Position numbers and translations under genes: made by a program
Notes under the pieces: generated by a model
Told to the model about the DNA's origin: nothing
Database searches by the model: none
Seen by the model: the letters and a program-made list of their open reading frames with translations, nothing else
Shown here: positions 22,941-35,324 of the stretch, one piece after another
How positions within the stretch are numbered: the first letter of the stretch is position 1
How the letters are laid out: each line of letters opens with the position of its first letter
NCBI GenBank assembly: GCA_030562195.1
Contig: JAUJPP010000011.1
Location: 1,426,001-1,490,000 of the forward strand
Direction: 5' to 3'
DNA length: 64,000 nucleotides
From: Nipponacmea schrenckii
Taxonomy: Eukaryota > Mollusca > Gastropoda > Lottiidae

Positions 22941-24553
22941 CTAGATCCCCAGGCTTCGCGAGGTTCTGGCGCAGTGCGTAGCAGTTTTGACATACGCTTT
23001 AAAACTGCCCCGCAAAGTATCGGTAGAACAGTAACGTTATTTTACAGAATATAAGTCGTTTTATTTCAAAGCATAATCGGTTCGCTGAAACTCTGTCATG
23101 TAGATCGCCCAAATGCATAATTCAACAAACAGCTTTTAACGATGAAATTCGCAATTTTCAAATGGTGATAAAACGAAAAGTATACATTGTACAACAAAAT
23201 ATAATATATCAATGGATAGATCTTATCGAGAGCTATCACATTCGTGCTGCTCACAAGGTCACCAAAGGTCAAGGTTAAAATATACGAACATTCGAAGTTT
23301 TTATATATTACTATCAGTTAAAATATCAAAATCAAAATCAAAATTCAAAAATCGGTTTCCAAATATAATTCAAGAATCGATATTACATTCTATGGACATC
23401 AAAATTACACGAATTGGAGCTTCTCCAGAGGCCCCATTTCGATTTAAAGAAAATCACGCACAGTTAGTAGAGAAGAAAATACAAAATTTTCAAATACTAA
23501 AAAGCGCATTTTGGGTGGAAATATGTGGTTTTATATATCATTAGAAAGAGCAGATAAACTGTAATAAGATTCAATAGGAAATTTTGTTATTTATGTATTA
23601 GTTCACGTGACAGAGCTCTTTAAAAATAAAAATCACAAATTTCAATCGGTTATAAAACCGGAAGTAGACATCGGACAATACAAATCAATATATCATTGAA
23701 TAGATATCATCAAGGGTAATACATCGTGTTCAGGTCACAAGGTCACCAAAGGTCAAGGTCACGAAATATGGGCCTTTGAAGTTTTGGTCATTCCCAAAAA
23801 AAATTTAAAAATGGAAATAAAAGAAAATCAAAATCAAAATTCAAAAATCGGCTCCCAAATATTATTGCGCAATCGACTCTAGTCATAAGATATGAAAAAC
23901 TAACGGAAATTGCTTTACCCCCAGAGGCCCCATTTTGAATTTTACAAAAGTTTAACATTTCAATATAGCGGCCAATCTTTTGCTTCCGGTCCGGATTTTT
24001 TCATCTTCGTTTTTTTGTATGACTATTTGTAGCATGTTGCAAAACGAATTTTTGAAATATCTTTAGAATTCCGGAAGTTAGGTTTTTAAAATTTACAAGC
24101 GAATAACTTCAAAACCGGAAGTGATGTCAAAAATTTTAAAAAAATTTATTTTTGATCGCATTACAAGTGTCTATCTACCATTTAATTTTCGGGTGCATCG
24201 AAATAAAATTGTAGAAATTGATAAAAACGCAAAAATTGAAATAAAAAAAGTCAGCTACAAAAGTAATGAAATTAGCAGTTTAAAAATGCAGTTATGTAGC
24301 TAGCAGTTAAAAGAAGCTAGCAAAAGTAGTTCTGTCAAAATCAGTTAAAAAATAGAGGTAATAAATAGCAAAAACCAAAACGAAGCCATTGCCCACAGCT
24401 CGTTTCCGGTCACTCTGAATGACGTCATTTTACATTTAACAAATAGTAGTCTCGCAGTTTGAATGGCAGACAGCAACGGGTAGTTTGTAGCATGTTGCCT
24501 TCTAAGAGAAAAATCGAATGTGAAATTCGAAAAAAAAAAAAAAAAAAAAAAAA
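22941..24553 (+). mobile_element. Family C element, complete copy C2
   Basis: Tandem to C1 in the same orientation and of similar length (1613 bp). It carries a perfect CRE-type TGACGTCA at 24420-24427 close to its poly(A) end; C1 has TGGCGTCA there. Ends in 24 A (24530-24553), then a hairpin cluster. Confidence 0.85.
24420..24427. promoter_or_regulatory. TGACGTCA (CRE-type) near the C poly(A) end
   Basis: Perfect palindromic CRE consensus. Also present in C4 (near 51720) and C5 (near 60002). A regulatory role is inference. Confidence 0.3.
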
Positions 24554-24870
24554 CATTTCGAAAACAAAGCAGTGCGTTCCAAGAACGCACTGCAAAAAAA
24601 ACATTTCGAAAACAAAGCAGTGCGTTCGAAGAACGCACTGAAAAAAAAAAAAAAAAAAAAAAGAATTGACAAACCGAAAACAAACTGGGACTTTGCGGTA
24701 GCAAAGTCCCACAAAAAAAAAACATTTCGAAAACAAAGCAGTGCGTTCGATGAACGCACTGCAAAAAAACATTTCGAAAACAAAGCAGTGCGTTCGATGA
24801 ACGCACTGCAAAAAAAAGAATTGACAAACCGATAACAAACTGGGACTTTGCCGAAGGCAAAGTCCCACAA
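24554..24870 (+). repeat. Six-hairpin cluster, order Y-Y-X-Y-Y-X
   Basis: Y hairpins at 24569-24593, 24617-24640, 24738-24762 and 24785-24809; X hairpins at 24686-24711 and 24841-24867. Each follows CGAAAACAAA (one variant CGATAACAAA) and most are separated by A-runs. Y arms are GCAGTGCGTTC / GAACGCACTGC with loops of 3 bases; the last X has 12-bp arms and loop GAA. It lies between the poly(A) of C2 and the CTAG of A8. Confidence 0.9.
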
Positions 24871-27504
24871 CTAGAGCCACACGTGGCACAGAGTGGGACT
24901 TTGCTAACGTTGCAAAATTGCAACAAACAGGCCGAAACATCTGATTTTCTGGGAGAAACTGGCCCAAAAGCAACGAGGTATCTGTGTGCAAAGTACCTTT
25001 TTGAAAAACGTTATTTCCTACAGACGTAGAGCGCTGACCGATATAAATGAAAAATTGTAAGTTTACCCGGATGTGCCACGCCCATCTCATTTATTTTGGC
25101 GTAAATCTAATCACATTTGAAATGTATATAAACGGTACAAATTTGAAGCTTGAACATCTAATAGATCACGAGATATGCACAAATACATTTAAAAAAAGCA
25201 AAATGTACTTTAATTTTAAAAGTGCAAAAATTAAATTTTCATTTTAAAAACTTTTGTTATTCCTTGCTGGAAAGTGGACAAAAAGCGCCTTAAGAATCTG
25301 AAAAAAATAACCCTCTAAATTAATTAGGTCACGCTCTAGAGCATTCCAAAGTTGTGAATTTTGCTGTTTTCGGGCAGCTATAAAACCCGAAGTGGACGTC
25401 GGAGGTCAAATGTTAAAGTATTTACTGATAAACAAGGTCAATGACATTTTACCTACTAAAGGTCAAAGTCACCAAAGGTCAAGGTCACGAGAAATAAGCT
25501 TCCAAAATTAGAAAAAAATCAACCGGTTTGCTATTGTCGAGAAATTGCAACAAACAGGCCGAATCATCTTATTTTCTTGGATGAACTGGCCAAAGCAATG
25601 AGATATCTGTGTGCAAAGTACTTTTTTAAAAAAACGCTTTTTCCTACAGACGTAATTCGCTGACCTATGAAAAGGGTAAATTCGAAATTTACCCGGATAT
25701 GCCACGCCCATCTCATTTTTTTTAGCGTGAATCCAATCACATTCAAAATGTTTATTTACGGTACAAATTTGAAGTTTGTACATCCAATAGATCACGCAAT
25801 ATACACATATACATTTCAAAAAAACGTTAACACGACAAAATGTACTTGTTATATTTAAAAATGAAAAACTTCAATTTTCATTTTACAAACTTTTGTTATA
25901 TATCATTGGATAGAGGACAAAAAGCACCTTAAGAATCTGACAAAAATAATACTCTTAATTAATTAGGTCACGCTCTAGAGCAGTCCAAAGTTGTGAATTT
26001 TGCTGTTTTGGGGCAGCTATAAAACCGGAAGTGGACGTCGGAGGTCAAATGTTAAAGTATTTACTGATAAACAAGGTCAATGACTTTTTACCTACTAAAG
26101 GTCAAAGTCACCAAAGGTTTAGGTCAAGGGGAATAAGCTTCCAAAATTAGAAAAAAATCAACCGGTTTGCTATTGTCGAGAAATTGCAACAAACAGGCCG
26201 AATCATCTTATTTTCTTGGATGAACTGGCCAAAGCAATGAGATATCTGTGTGCAAAGTATTTTTTTTAAAAAAACGCTTTTTCCTACAGACGTAATTCGC
26301 TGAACTATGAAAAAGGTAAATTCGAAATTTACCCGGATATGCCACGCCCATCTCATTTTTTTAGAGTGAATCCAATCACATTCAAAATGTTTATTCACGG
26401 TACAAATTTGAAGTTTGTACATCCAATAGAACACATATACATTTCAAAAAAACGTAAACACGACAAAATGTACTTATTATATTCAAAAATCAAAAACTTC
26501 AATTTTCATTTTACAAACTTTTGTTATATATCATTGGAAAGAGGACAAAAAACAACTTAAGAATCTAAAAAAATTAACACTCTAAATTAATTAGGTCACG
26601 CTCTAGAGCAGCCCAAAGTTGCGAATTTTGCTGTTTTCGGGCAGCTAAAAAACCGGAAGTAGACGTCGGAGGTCAAAGGTCAAAGTATAAACTGATAGCC
26701 ACGGTCAATGACCTTTGACCTACTAAAGATCACGGTCACCAAAGGTCAAGGTCACGAGAAATAAGCTTTTAAAAATTGAAAAAATTCAACCGGAAGTTGC
26801 ATAAAAGCAAAATCGAAATTCAAAAATTGGCTTCCCAGTTTTGGCTACAATTTTTGTGTTCTTTCATTTGACACCAAAATCATCAAGATCGGACCAGCCA
26901 TAATGTCTGAATAAAAATCGGCCACTTTCAGGAAAATCTTAATGGCGGCGAAAGTTGCGCATGCGGCCTTGATTTTATTTTCTTCGTTTTTTTGTATGGC
27001 TAATGGCTACCCGATGATACAAGTTTGAATGTCATACATTAATAAAATCGGAAGTTATTCAATATGACGTAAAACTCCATTTTTCGCAAAAACCGGAAGT
27101 GACGCAAAATTTTTGACCTACTTTTTGAAAATCATTTCATGAGCTTCTTATGCTCAATTTTTTTCAGATCGATCACACTAAAAACAAAAAAGTTGCAAAA
27201 AATTGCAAAATACGGCAAAAAAATGTGTGCTACAAATTTTTGAAAATTGAAATTTTTGAACTGCTATCTGATCAGAAGTTACTTGCAGATTACAAAAATG
27301 AAAACCCGAAGAAAATCGATCAAAAATTGCGACAGCTAGAGCAAATTTGCTACTTTTTAAGTTTGTTGCAACGCAGCACTTCCGGTTTTGCAAAAATGTT
27401 CCAATTTATATTCATTAGAAACGTCGCCACTACAGAAGGTCTGTAGAAGTTGCGAAAAAATTGCAACTATTGTAGCCTAGGCTGTGTGAGGTGTGTAAAT
27501 TTCG

Positions 27505-27536
<32 letters not shown>
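24871..27536 (+). mobile_element. Family A element, three-unit copy A8
   Basis: Core units at 25072, 25698 and 26338 (626 and 640 bp). Shares with A5 the unit number, the TATGCCACGCCC variants, the truncated AATAGAACACATATAC and the AATATGACGTAAAAC tail variant. Ends in 32 A (27505-27536). Confidence 0.85.
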
Positions 27537-27538
<2 letters not shown>

Positions 27539-27589
27539 ATTGACAAACCGAAAACAAACTGGGACTTTGCCGAAGGCAAAGTCCCACAA
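27537..27589 (+). repeat. X hairpin module between A8 and B2
   Basis: Hairpin at 27560-27586 with 12-bp arms and loop GAA (TGGGACTTTGCC / GGCAAAGTCCCA). It is the same loop variant as the last hairpin of the six-hairpin cluster. CTAG follows at 27590. Confidence 0.85.
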
Positions 27590-30500
27590 CTAGAACCGTT
27601 AGACGGTACCAAGGCAGTGCGCGTCCCTTCTATTGCAAGGGTGAAACGTTGCATTTATAATATCCAATTCCATAATAATAACTAGACCTGTTTGTAACAA
27701 TTGTGCAGCTTCCGAGATATTTAGAATGTGTTATATCTCCTGGCTGTCATTTAAAATAGAACGTAACCACGCCTACTCAGTATAATGACTTGTTTTGATT
27801 GGTTGCGATACTTAAACTGGAAATGTCAAATTTGTCTTGACCAAACGATAAGAAATTAACACAATTTGACTTTTTGCCCTGTTACATTATCTTCTTAACA
27901 CTTCTTGTAATATTCATATCTGTTTAATTAGTGTGTAAAACAAAACGTCGAAAAAACAAATTTGTGGTCTAAGGGACATAACACCTTATTTGATATTACA
28001 AATTGATCTCGGATTAAATAACTTTCTAGATCGTTGATACTTTTAATTTGTTTATTTATCAATCTTAATTTAGGTGTAGTAGGAACATTAGATCTTGCAA
28101 TTTGTGGCAAGTTGCCATGGTATAACATAGAGACATCAAATTAACAGCGCGGCTTTACATCTTTAAGAGAGTATTTTATAGAGTTCCGTCCCTTATACCA
28201 CTAGTCCTCTCAACTGTACATTATTTTTGCTTAAGAGAATATCATTTAAAATTCTAAAGGTTGTCATTTCCTTCCCAATATTCCATATCATACATCGCCA
28301 ACAACGAGAAATGAACAAACATTCTTTTTATTTAAGATATATAATATCTTTGAATCATTTCAACTGGATTAATTTTTAATCGTAAAAAAATCAAAATCAA
28401 AATAACAATTTCCATATATATTTCGGCAATAGATTCTATATACATGTACATCAAAATTATGATTGAATTATCTTCCGAGACCCTATTTCGATTTAAAGAA
28501 AAATACACACAGTTAGTATAGAAGAAATTACAAAATTTGCAAATTTAAAACGTGCAATTTGGATCAAATATCAAGTGTTATACACCATTGGAAAGAATAA
28601 CTAGACCTGTTTGTAACAGTTCTGCAGCTTTCGAGCTATTTAGAATTTGTTGGTCTCCTGGCTGTCATTTAAGGATAGAATGTAGATTGATTTTGCGATT
28701 ATTGGGAGAGATGATTTATTCATGATTTAACACGTGACATTTGAGCTTGGTCAACGTCACAATATACACCTTGGAAGTTTTTATAATTTTTCATCGTAAT
28801 TAAATTAAAATCAAATTAAAAATTCAAAAATCAGTTTCCATATAAATTTCGGCAATCGTTTATAGATTCTATATACATGTCCATCAAAATAACACATATT
28901 GACTGATCCTCCGAGACCCTATTTCGATTGAAAGAAAAATACACACAGTGATGTAACATATCTGGGCTTAACCACGCCCACAAAGTCTAATGACTTGTTT
29001 TGATTGGTTGAGATACTTTAACTGGAAATGTCAAAATTTGTGTCTTGACCAAAAGATAAGAAATTAACACAATCAGACTTTATGACCTGTTGACTTATAT
29101 CTGTTTAATTAGAGTGTAATTTTATTCTTAAACTTTTCGCAATTTTTATTTATACATATTGATTTATATATTGCTTGAAAGCTGGGAATTTGCACATTAT
29201 AAATCTGTTCGAATTTTCTTTTTAAGTTAAATAGAACTAAATATAAAAAAATATGAATGTTAAAATCGCTTATTTTCTACTAGGCGTATTTTCATCAGTT
29301 TTCGGTCTTTAGCTAAAATAAAGATATTGTTAGAAAGCTGATAAAAATCACATCACAATAATGTCAATTAGAATGTTGCCAAGAGTCTTGTTCATGAGAT
29401 ATAACCATCTGAAGATACGAGAAATATGCAAATTACCAATTTTTGGATCCCTATTAATCCAAATGTTCTTTACTAAAATTAGAAATCAAGGTATCATATG
29501 AACCTTTAGCCAATGAAGATGATTGTGCAGAAAAAGACAAATTTGAAATTGAAAAATATGCCATTAGAGGACCTAGATAATTATCCTAATTATATTTTAA
29601 AACAAGTCTGAACAAATAGGATTTAAAATGGCGGACGAGTAGTATTTTTCCAATAATTTGCATATTTCAAGATGGCGATCAAACGGTTAGAAATTTGCAT
29701 ATACGGCATACATACAAAATGAAGATATTGATGGTACTAATTCTGTGTAATAATAAAATTGCAAGTTTGTGCAAAAATTTAATCCGAAAATTCCGATTTC
29801 TGTGATTTTCTACATTTTTTGGTCATTTTCGGACGTTTCCGGCTAATTTCGGAAAATGTTTTATCGGAATCTTTAATGATAATTTTTTGTCTACTCATCT
29901 ACCAATTTTTGTGAAAAAATAAGACGTAAATTCAAAAAAACACGTGCTTTTTCATAAATCACGCACAATTAATATAGAACTAAGAACAAAATTTTCAAAT
30001 ATTAAAAAGCGCAATTTTGATCAAAATATAAAGTGTTATACACCATTGGAAAGAATAAATTACGCGTAATAAGGACATAAAAGAAATTTTGACGTATGTA
30101 AATTAGGTCACGTGACAGAGCTCTTCGAAGTTAAAAAGTGCAATTTTCAAATGGCTGTAAAACCGGAAGTTGACATTGCACAACACAAATGAAGACATCA
30201 ATGGATAGATCTCGACAAGGGCAACAACTTTTGTGCAGGTCACATGGTCACCAAAGGTCAAGGTCACGATATATGAACGTTGGAAAATTAGGCACTGAGT
30301 GAAAAAAAAGAACCGGAAATGAAAGGTAAGCTAAATCGAAATTCAAAATTCGGCTTCCTAAGAATTGTTAGCAATCGATTGAAGATTACATAGACATCAA
30401 AATTACAATTGTTCGATTAACCCCTAAGGCCCAATTTTTCACTTTACAAAAGTAAGTGGTTTAATGATGGCGACTGATCTGCTTCTTCTGGTTCAATTTT

Positions 30501-31039
30501 TGTTAATTATAAAATCATTATGGGTTAATAGTAACTAATTGCAAAAAAAAAAATTCAAATATCTTTAGAATTCCGGAAGTGAAAATTCGAAGTTTAGCGA
30601 CGTATGACGCCGAAACCGGAAGTGATGTCGACATTTTGAAAACAGATTTTTCTTGACAAGAAAAATGTTTATCTAACTGCAAATTTTGATTACGATCTAA
30701 TCAAAATTGCAAAAGTTAGAAAAAGTGTTAAATTTTAAAATTCAAAAGTCAGCAACAAAAGTAAAAATTTCAAAATTTTTAAACTGCTATTATGTTAATC
30801 TAAGTTATAAGTAGTAAATAAAAAAAGTCCGAACCAGATTGGATAAAAAAACGAGCTGTGAGTTAGTAAACAAAAATAAAATTTGTGACGTTCTACGTCA
30901 TTTCCGGTAGAACAAAAATGCGTCATTTTACATTTAAACAACAACGAGCACTAGATTACGTTACAATATCACGCCAGATTGTGTAAGACATTTGCAGTTA
31001 TGGCTGGGGAGCGTGACCAGAAAGAGACAAAAAAAAAAA
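27590..31039 (+). mobile_element. Family B element, copy B2 with internal deletions
   Basis: CTAG at 27590 and poly(A) at 31029-31039, so both ends are visible (3450 bp). Relative to B1 it lacks the stretch holding the LINE fragment: GCAGAAAA joins AGACAAATTTG near 29534. A segment around 28746 (GAGCTTGGTCAACGTC) is also missing. The last 100 bases before poly(A) contain GGCTGGGGAGCGTGACCAGA, the B-specific right end. Confidence 0.85.
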
Positions 31040-31096
31040 TAGTCATTTCGAAAACAAAGCAGTGCGTTCGAAGAACGCACTGCAAAAAAAAAAAAA
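31040..31096 (+). repeat. Y hairpin module closing B2
   Basis: Y hairpin at 31059-31083 after CATTTCGAAAACAAA, then 13 A and the CTAG of A9 at 31097. B2's own box near CTAG is GCAGTGCG, matching the Y arm. Confidence 0.85.
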
Positions 31097-33012
31097 CTAG
31101 AGCCACACGTGGCACAGAGTGGGACTTTGCTGACGTTGCCAAATTGCAACAAATAGGCCGAAACATCTAATTTTCTGGAAGAAACTGGCCAAAGCAACAG
31201 GGTATCTGTGTGCAAAGTTCCTTTTTGAAAAACGTTATTTTCTAGAGTAGAGCGCTGACCGATATAAATGAAAAATTGTAAGTTTACCCGGATGTGCCAC
31301 GCCCATCTCATTTACTTTGGCGTAAATCTAATCAAAATTGAAATGTTTATTCACGGTACAAATTTGAAGCTTGTACAGCCAATAGATCACGAGATATACA
31401 CAAATACATTTCAAAAAAACAAAATGTACTTTAATTTTAAAAGTGCAAAAATTAAATTTTCATTTTAAAAACTTTTGTTATTCGTTGCTGGAAAGTTTAC
31501 AAAAAGCGCCTTTAGAATCTGAAAAAAATAATCCTCTAAATTAATTAGGTAACGCTCTAGAGCAGTCCAAAGTTGTGAATGTTGCTGTTTTCGAGCAGCT
31601 ATAAAACCGGAAGTTGACGTTGGAGGTCAAATGTGAAAGTATTAAATGATAGATAAGGTCAATAACCTTTGACCTACAAAAGGTCAAGGTCACCAATGGT
31701 CAAGGTCATGAGAAATAAGCTTCCAAAATTAGTAAAAATTAACCGGTTTGCTATTGTCGAGAAATTGCAACAAACAGGCCGAATCATCTGATTTTCTGGG
31801 ATGAACTGGCCAAAGCAATGAGGTATCTGTGTGCAAAGTACTTTTTAAAAAAAAACGCTTTTTCCTACAGACGTATTTCCCTGACCCATGAAAAGGGTAA
31901 ATTCGAAATTTACCCGGATGTGCCACGCCCATCTCATTTTTTTTAGCGTGAATCTAATCACATTCAAAATGTATATTCACGGTACAAATTTGAAGTTTGT
32001 GCATTTAATAGATCACGAGATATACACACATTCATTTCAAACAAACGTAAATACAGCAAATTGTTCTGTTATGTTCAAAAATCAAAAACTTCAATTTTCT
32101 AAATTAATTAGGTCACGCTCTAGAGCTACCCAAATTTGCGAATTTCGCTGTTTTCGGTCAGCTATAAAACCGGAAGTAGCCGTCGGATGTCAAAGGCCAA
32201 AGTATTAACTGATAGCCAAGGTCAATGACCTTTGACCTACTAAAGGTTAAGGTCATCAAAGGTCAAGGTCGCGAGAAATAAGCTTTTAAAAATTGAAAAA
32301 ATTCTACCGGAAGTTGCAAAAAAGCAAAATCGAAATTCAAAAATCGGCTTCCCATAAGTTTTTCGCAATCGCATGAACTTTCCAAAAATGCAAATATCAC
32401 GCAAATCGCTCTTACCGTAGAGGCCCCATTTTGAGTTTTACAAAAAAGTGACATTTCAAGATGGCGGCCAAAGTTTCACTTCCGGTCCTGATTTTTTCTT
32501 CTTCGTTTTTTTGTCTTTTAATTTAATTACGATCGACATCAGTTTTGTTGCGATACATCAATTACAGTACAAGTAGGTCAACCGGAAGTTTAAACCTATT
32601 TTACGTTGAAACTGCAAATGAAGCAAAAATTTTGACTCTGCCAATGTTTTCATATACGTGACACTTGAAGGCACCTAAATTTTCAGATCAATCGGTCTTA
32701 AAATAGCAAAGTTGCAAAAATGTGCAAAATACGGCAAAAAAATGTGTGCTATGAATTTTCGAATTTCGAAATTTGGAATTTGGAAATTGTTTCAAGTTTT
32801 CAAAAATGCAAACCCGAAGAAAATCGATCAAAAATTGCGACTTCTAGAGCCACTGACCGACTTTTTAGCCTTGTTGCAATGCAGCACTTCCGGTTATGCA
32901 AAAATGTTCCATTTTATATTTATGCAACACGTCGCCACTACAGAAGGTCTAGAGAAGTTGAGTCAAGGTTGCAACTATTGCAGCTTAGGCTGTGTGCCCT
33001 GTGTAAATTTCG

Positions 33013-33052
<40 letters not shown>
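31097..33052 (+). mobile_element. Family A element, copy A9, last of the left array
   Basis: Core units at 31293 and 31919 (626 bp). The second unit has lost ~90 bases between CTTCAATTTT and CTAAATTAATTAGG (near 32090-32105). Tail of the AAGATGGCGGC/ACTTCCGG subtype. Ends in 40 uninterrupted A (33013-33052), the longest such run in the window. Confidence 0.85.
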
Positions 33053-33054
<2 letters not shown>

Positions 33055-33156
33055 ATTGACAAACCGAAAACAAACTGGGACTTTGCGGTAGCAAAGTCCC
33101 ACAAAAAGAATTGACAAACCGAAAACAAACTTGGACTTTGCGGTAGCAAAGTCCCA
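33053..33156 (+). repeat. Two X hairpin modules at the array boundary
   Basis: Hairpins at 33076-33101 and 33131-33156 (the second has TTGGAC for TGGGAC, one mismatch). The sequence then runs CAATTATG into LINE-like coding sequence with no CTAG, so this is a true outer edge of the array. Confidence 0.85.
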
Positions 33157-33157
33157 C

Positions 33158-33603
33158 AATTATGTATTCGCCAGAACTGAGTATGAGAAAGTTAAAAGGA
33201 AAGCACAAACTGAATATTATTATAAGGAGTCAATTGAACTTACTCAACTGTGCAAATCAAACCCTCGTCAATTTTGGCAAAAGGTCAAACAATCTCGTAC
33301 TGGTATAAACTTTGAAAGTAATTTGAGTAATGCTGAATTTTATGCCCATTTTAAAGATATATATGGAGACCCAACTTTTAGATGTCCCTGATAATATTTA
33401 TTAAATAATGATGACTTGTTAGTGTGGATGAGCTAGATAAACCATTTACATGTACATACGATGAAGTTTTTAAGGTTTTAAAGGGATTAAAGAAGGGGAA
33501 GAGTTCTGGTGTTGATAAGTTGCCCTATGAAATGTTTATCGAGGCAGCTGAAGTCTCATGTTTCATGAAATTGTTGGCAATGGTAGTTATACCAGTGCCG
33601 TAA
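33158..33603 (+). pseudogene. LINE ORF2 fragment: pre-RT linker and start of RT domain, frameshifted
   Basis: The first segment (33158-33391) has the spacing seen between endonuclease and reverse transcriptase in animal LINEs: a basic Y-rich helix, NPRQFWQKVKQ, then FYAHFKDIYGD, then a stop. The second (33415-33603, another frame) reads YDEVFKVLKGLKKGKSSGVDKLPYE followed by an acidic helix, in parts: YDEVFKVLKGL, then KKGKSSGVDKLPYE. This is the conserved entry to the RT domain. Frameshift, stops between the parts and loss of everything after RT block 1 make it a dead fragment. The clade cannot be fixed from this piece. Confidence 0.85.
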
Positions 33604-33627
33604 TAAATTAAACTTAAACTATACTTA

Positions 33628-35314
33628 AAGATAGCTTGCCAGGCAAGGTAACATACGCCCACTGGCAGCATTGAATTTGAAAAATAAATAGAGCAATAAC
33701 TCAAAAAACATTCACTGCATTAATATTGAAGTTAAGGGCAAAAACTCAAAAACTATTCATGGAAAATTGTCCAATTAAAACTTGACCACCATCTTATCTA
33801 TTTCAATACTCATACCAAGTTTCATCAAATCTATTAAAAAATTGTACCTTATTTTGTACCCACAAATATTTTTGACGCAATTTTACTAAGTCAAGGGCAA
33901 TAACCTAAAAACCATTTGTTAAAAAAAGTCCGAAATTCAAACTTGACTAATGTCTTATCAATTCTAATGCTTACACCAAGTTCCATCAAAATCCTTTGAA
34001 AATTAAAGCTTCTTATTGCAACCACAATAGAATTTTGACGCAATTTTACTAAGTCAAGGGCAATAACTTAAAACAATTCATTGAAAAACTGTCAAATTCA
34101 AACTTGACTGAGGCCTAATCAATTCCGATGCTCACAACCAAGTTTCATCAACATCCTCTGAAAATTGGAGGATTTATTGCATCAAAACTAAAATTTTGAC
34201 AAGATTTTTCTAAGTCAAGGGCGATAACTCAAAAACCGCTCATGCGATTATTTCTATTTTCGAATTTGACCGAGATATCATCAATCTATATATGTATACC
34301 AAGTTTCATTAAGATCGGATAAAAACTGTAGCCTCTATTGTGGATACAACCCAAATTTGACGCGTTTTTACTAAGTCAAGGGCAAATTCCATTTTCGAAC
34401 TTGACCAAAATATCATCAATATATACATGTATACCAAGTTTCGTTAATATCAGATAAAAACTGTAGCCTCTATTGTGGATACAAACCAAATTTGGCGCGT
34501 TTTTACTAAGTCAAGCGCAATAACTCAAAAAACCGTTCATGCGATAATTTCCATTTTCGAACTTGACCGAGATATCATCAATATATACATGTATACCAAG
34601 TTTCATTAAGATCGGATAAAAACTGTAGCCTCTATTGTGGATACAACCCAAATTTGACGCCTTTTACTAAGTCAAGGGCAATAACTCAAAAACCGTTCAT
34701 GCGATAATTTCCATTTTCGAACCTGACCAAGATATCATCAATATATACATGTATACCAAGTTTCATTAAGATCGGATAAAAACTGTAGCCTCTATTGTGG
34801 ATACAAACCAAATTTGACGCGTTTTTACTAAGTCAAGTGCAATAATTCAAAAACCGTTCATGCGATAATTTCCATTTTCGAACTTGACCGAGATATCATC
34901 AATATATACATGTATACCAAGTTTCATTAAGATCGGATAAAAACTGTAGCCTCTATTGTGGATAAAACCCAAATTTGACGTGTTTTTACTAAGCCAAGGG
35001 CAATAACTCAAAAGCCGTTCATGCGATAATTTCCATTTTCGAACTGCACCGAGATATCATCAATATATACATGTATACCAAGTTTCATTAATTTCAGATA
35101 AAAACTGTAGCCTCTATTGTGGATACAAACCTAATTTGACGCGTTTTTACTTAGTCAAGTGCAATAACTCAAAAACCGTTCATGCGATAATTTCCATTTT
35201 CGAACTTGACCGAGATATCATCAATATATACATGTATACCAAGTTTCATTAAGATCGGATAAAATCTGACAGGGGCGACGGCAATATACGTCCACATTTC
35301 CATGTGGGCGTATA
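33628..35314 (-). mobile_element. Second-type Helentron-like element (HINE2)
   Basis: Reverse orientation to HINE1 with the same tips: AAGATAG and the stem CTTGCC-A-GGCAAG at the low end, CATACGCCCACTGG box next to it, and a terminal hairpin ending GGGCGTATA at 35305-35313 at the high end. Interior: about 10 tandem ~160-bp repeats. These differ in sequence from HINE1's repeats but also carry AAGGGCAATAACTC and ACCAAGTTTCAT. Flanks TACTTA and AAAACTAAA again fit insertion into a T-run (on the other strand) with no clear duplication. Confidence 0.75.
33700..35260 (-). repeat. Tandem ~160-bp repeat array inside HINE2
   Basis: ACCAAGTTTCAT recurs about every 157-163 bp. The units nearest 34300-35240 are much more alike than those near 33700-34150, suggesting outward expansion from the high-coordinate side. 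Confidence 0.85.
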
Positions 35315-35324
35315 AAAACTAAAA

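Noticed and set aside
24554..24870. CRISPR array
   Set aside because: Repeats are self-complementary with A-rich spacers of similar sequence, in an animal genome; there are no unique spacers.
24345..25090. Open frames of 193 and 221 residues on the minus strand with phenylalanine runs and repeated ERTALFSKC
   Set aside because: They are translations of the six-hairpin cluster and poly(A) tracts, not protein families.
1..33156. Families A-C as SINEs or retroposons because of poly(A) ends
   Set aside because: No pol III boxes recognised, no target duplications at joins, and head-to-tail junctions at CTAG. Poly(A) alone is weak evidence.
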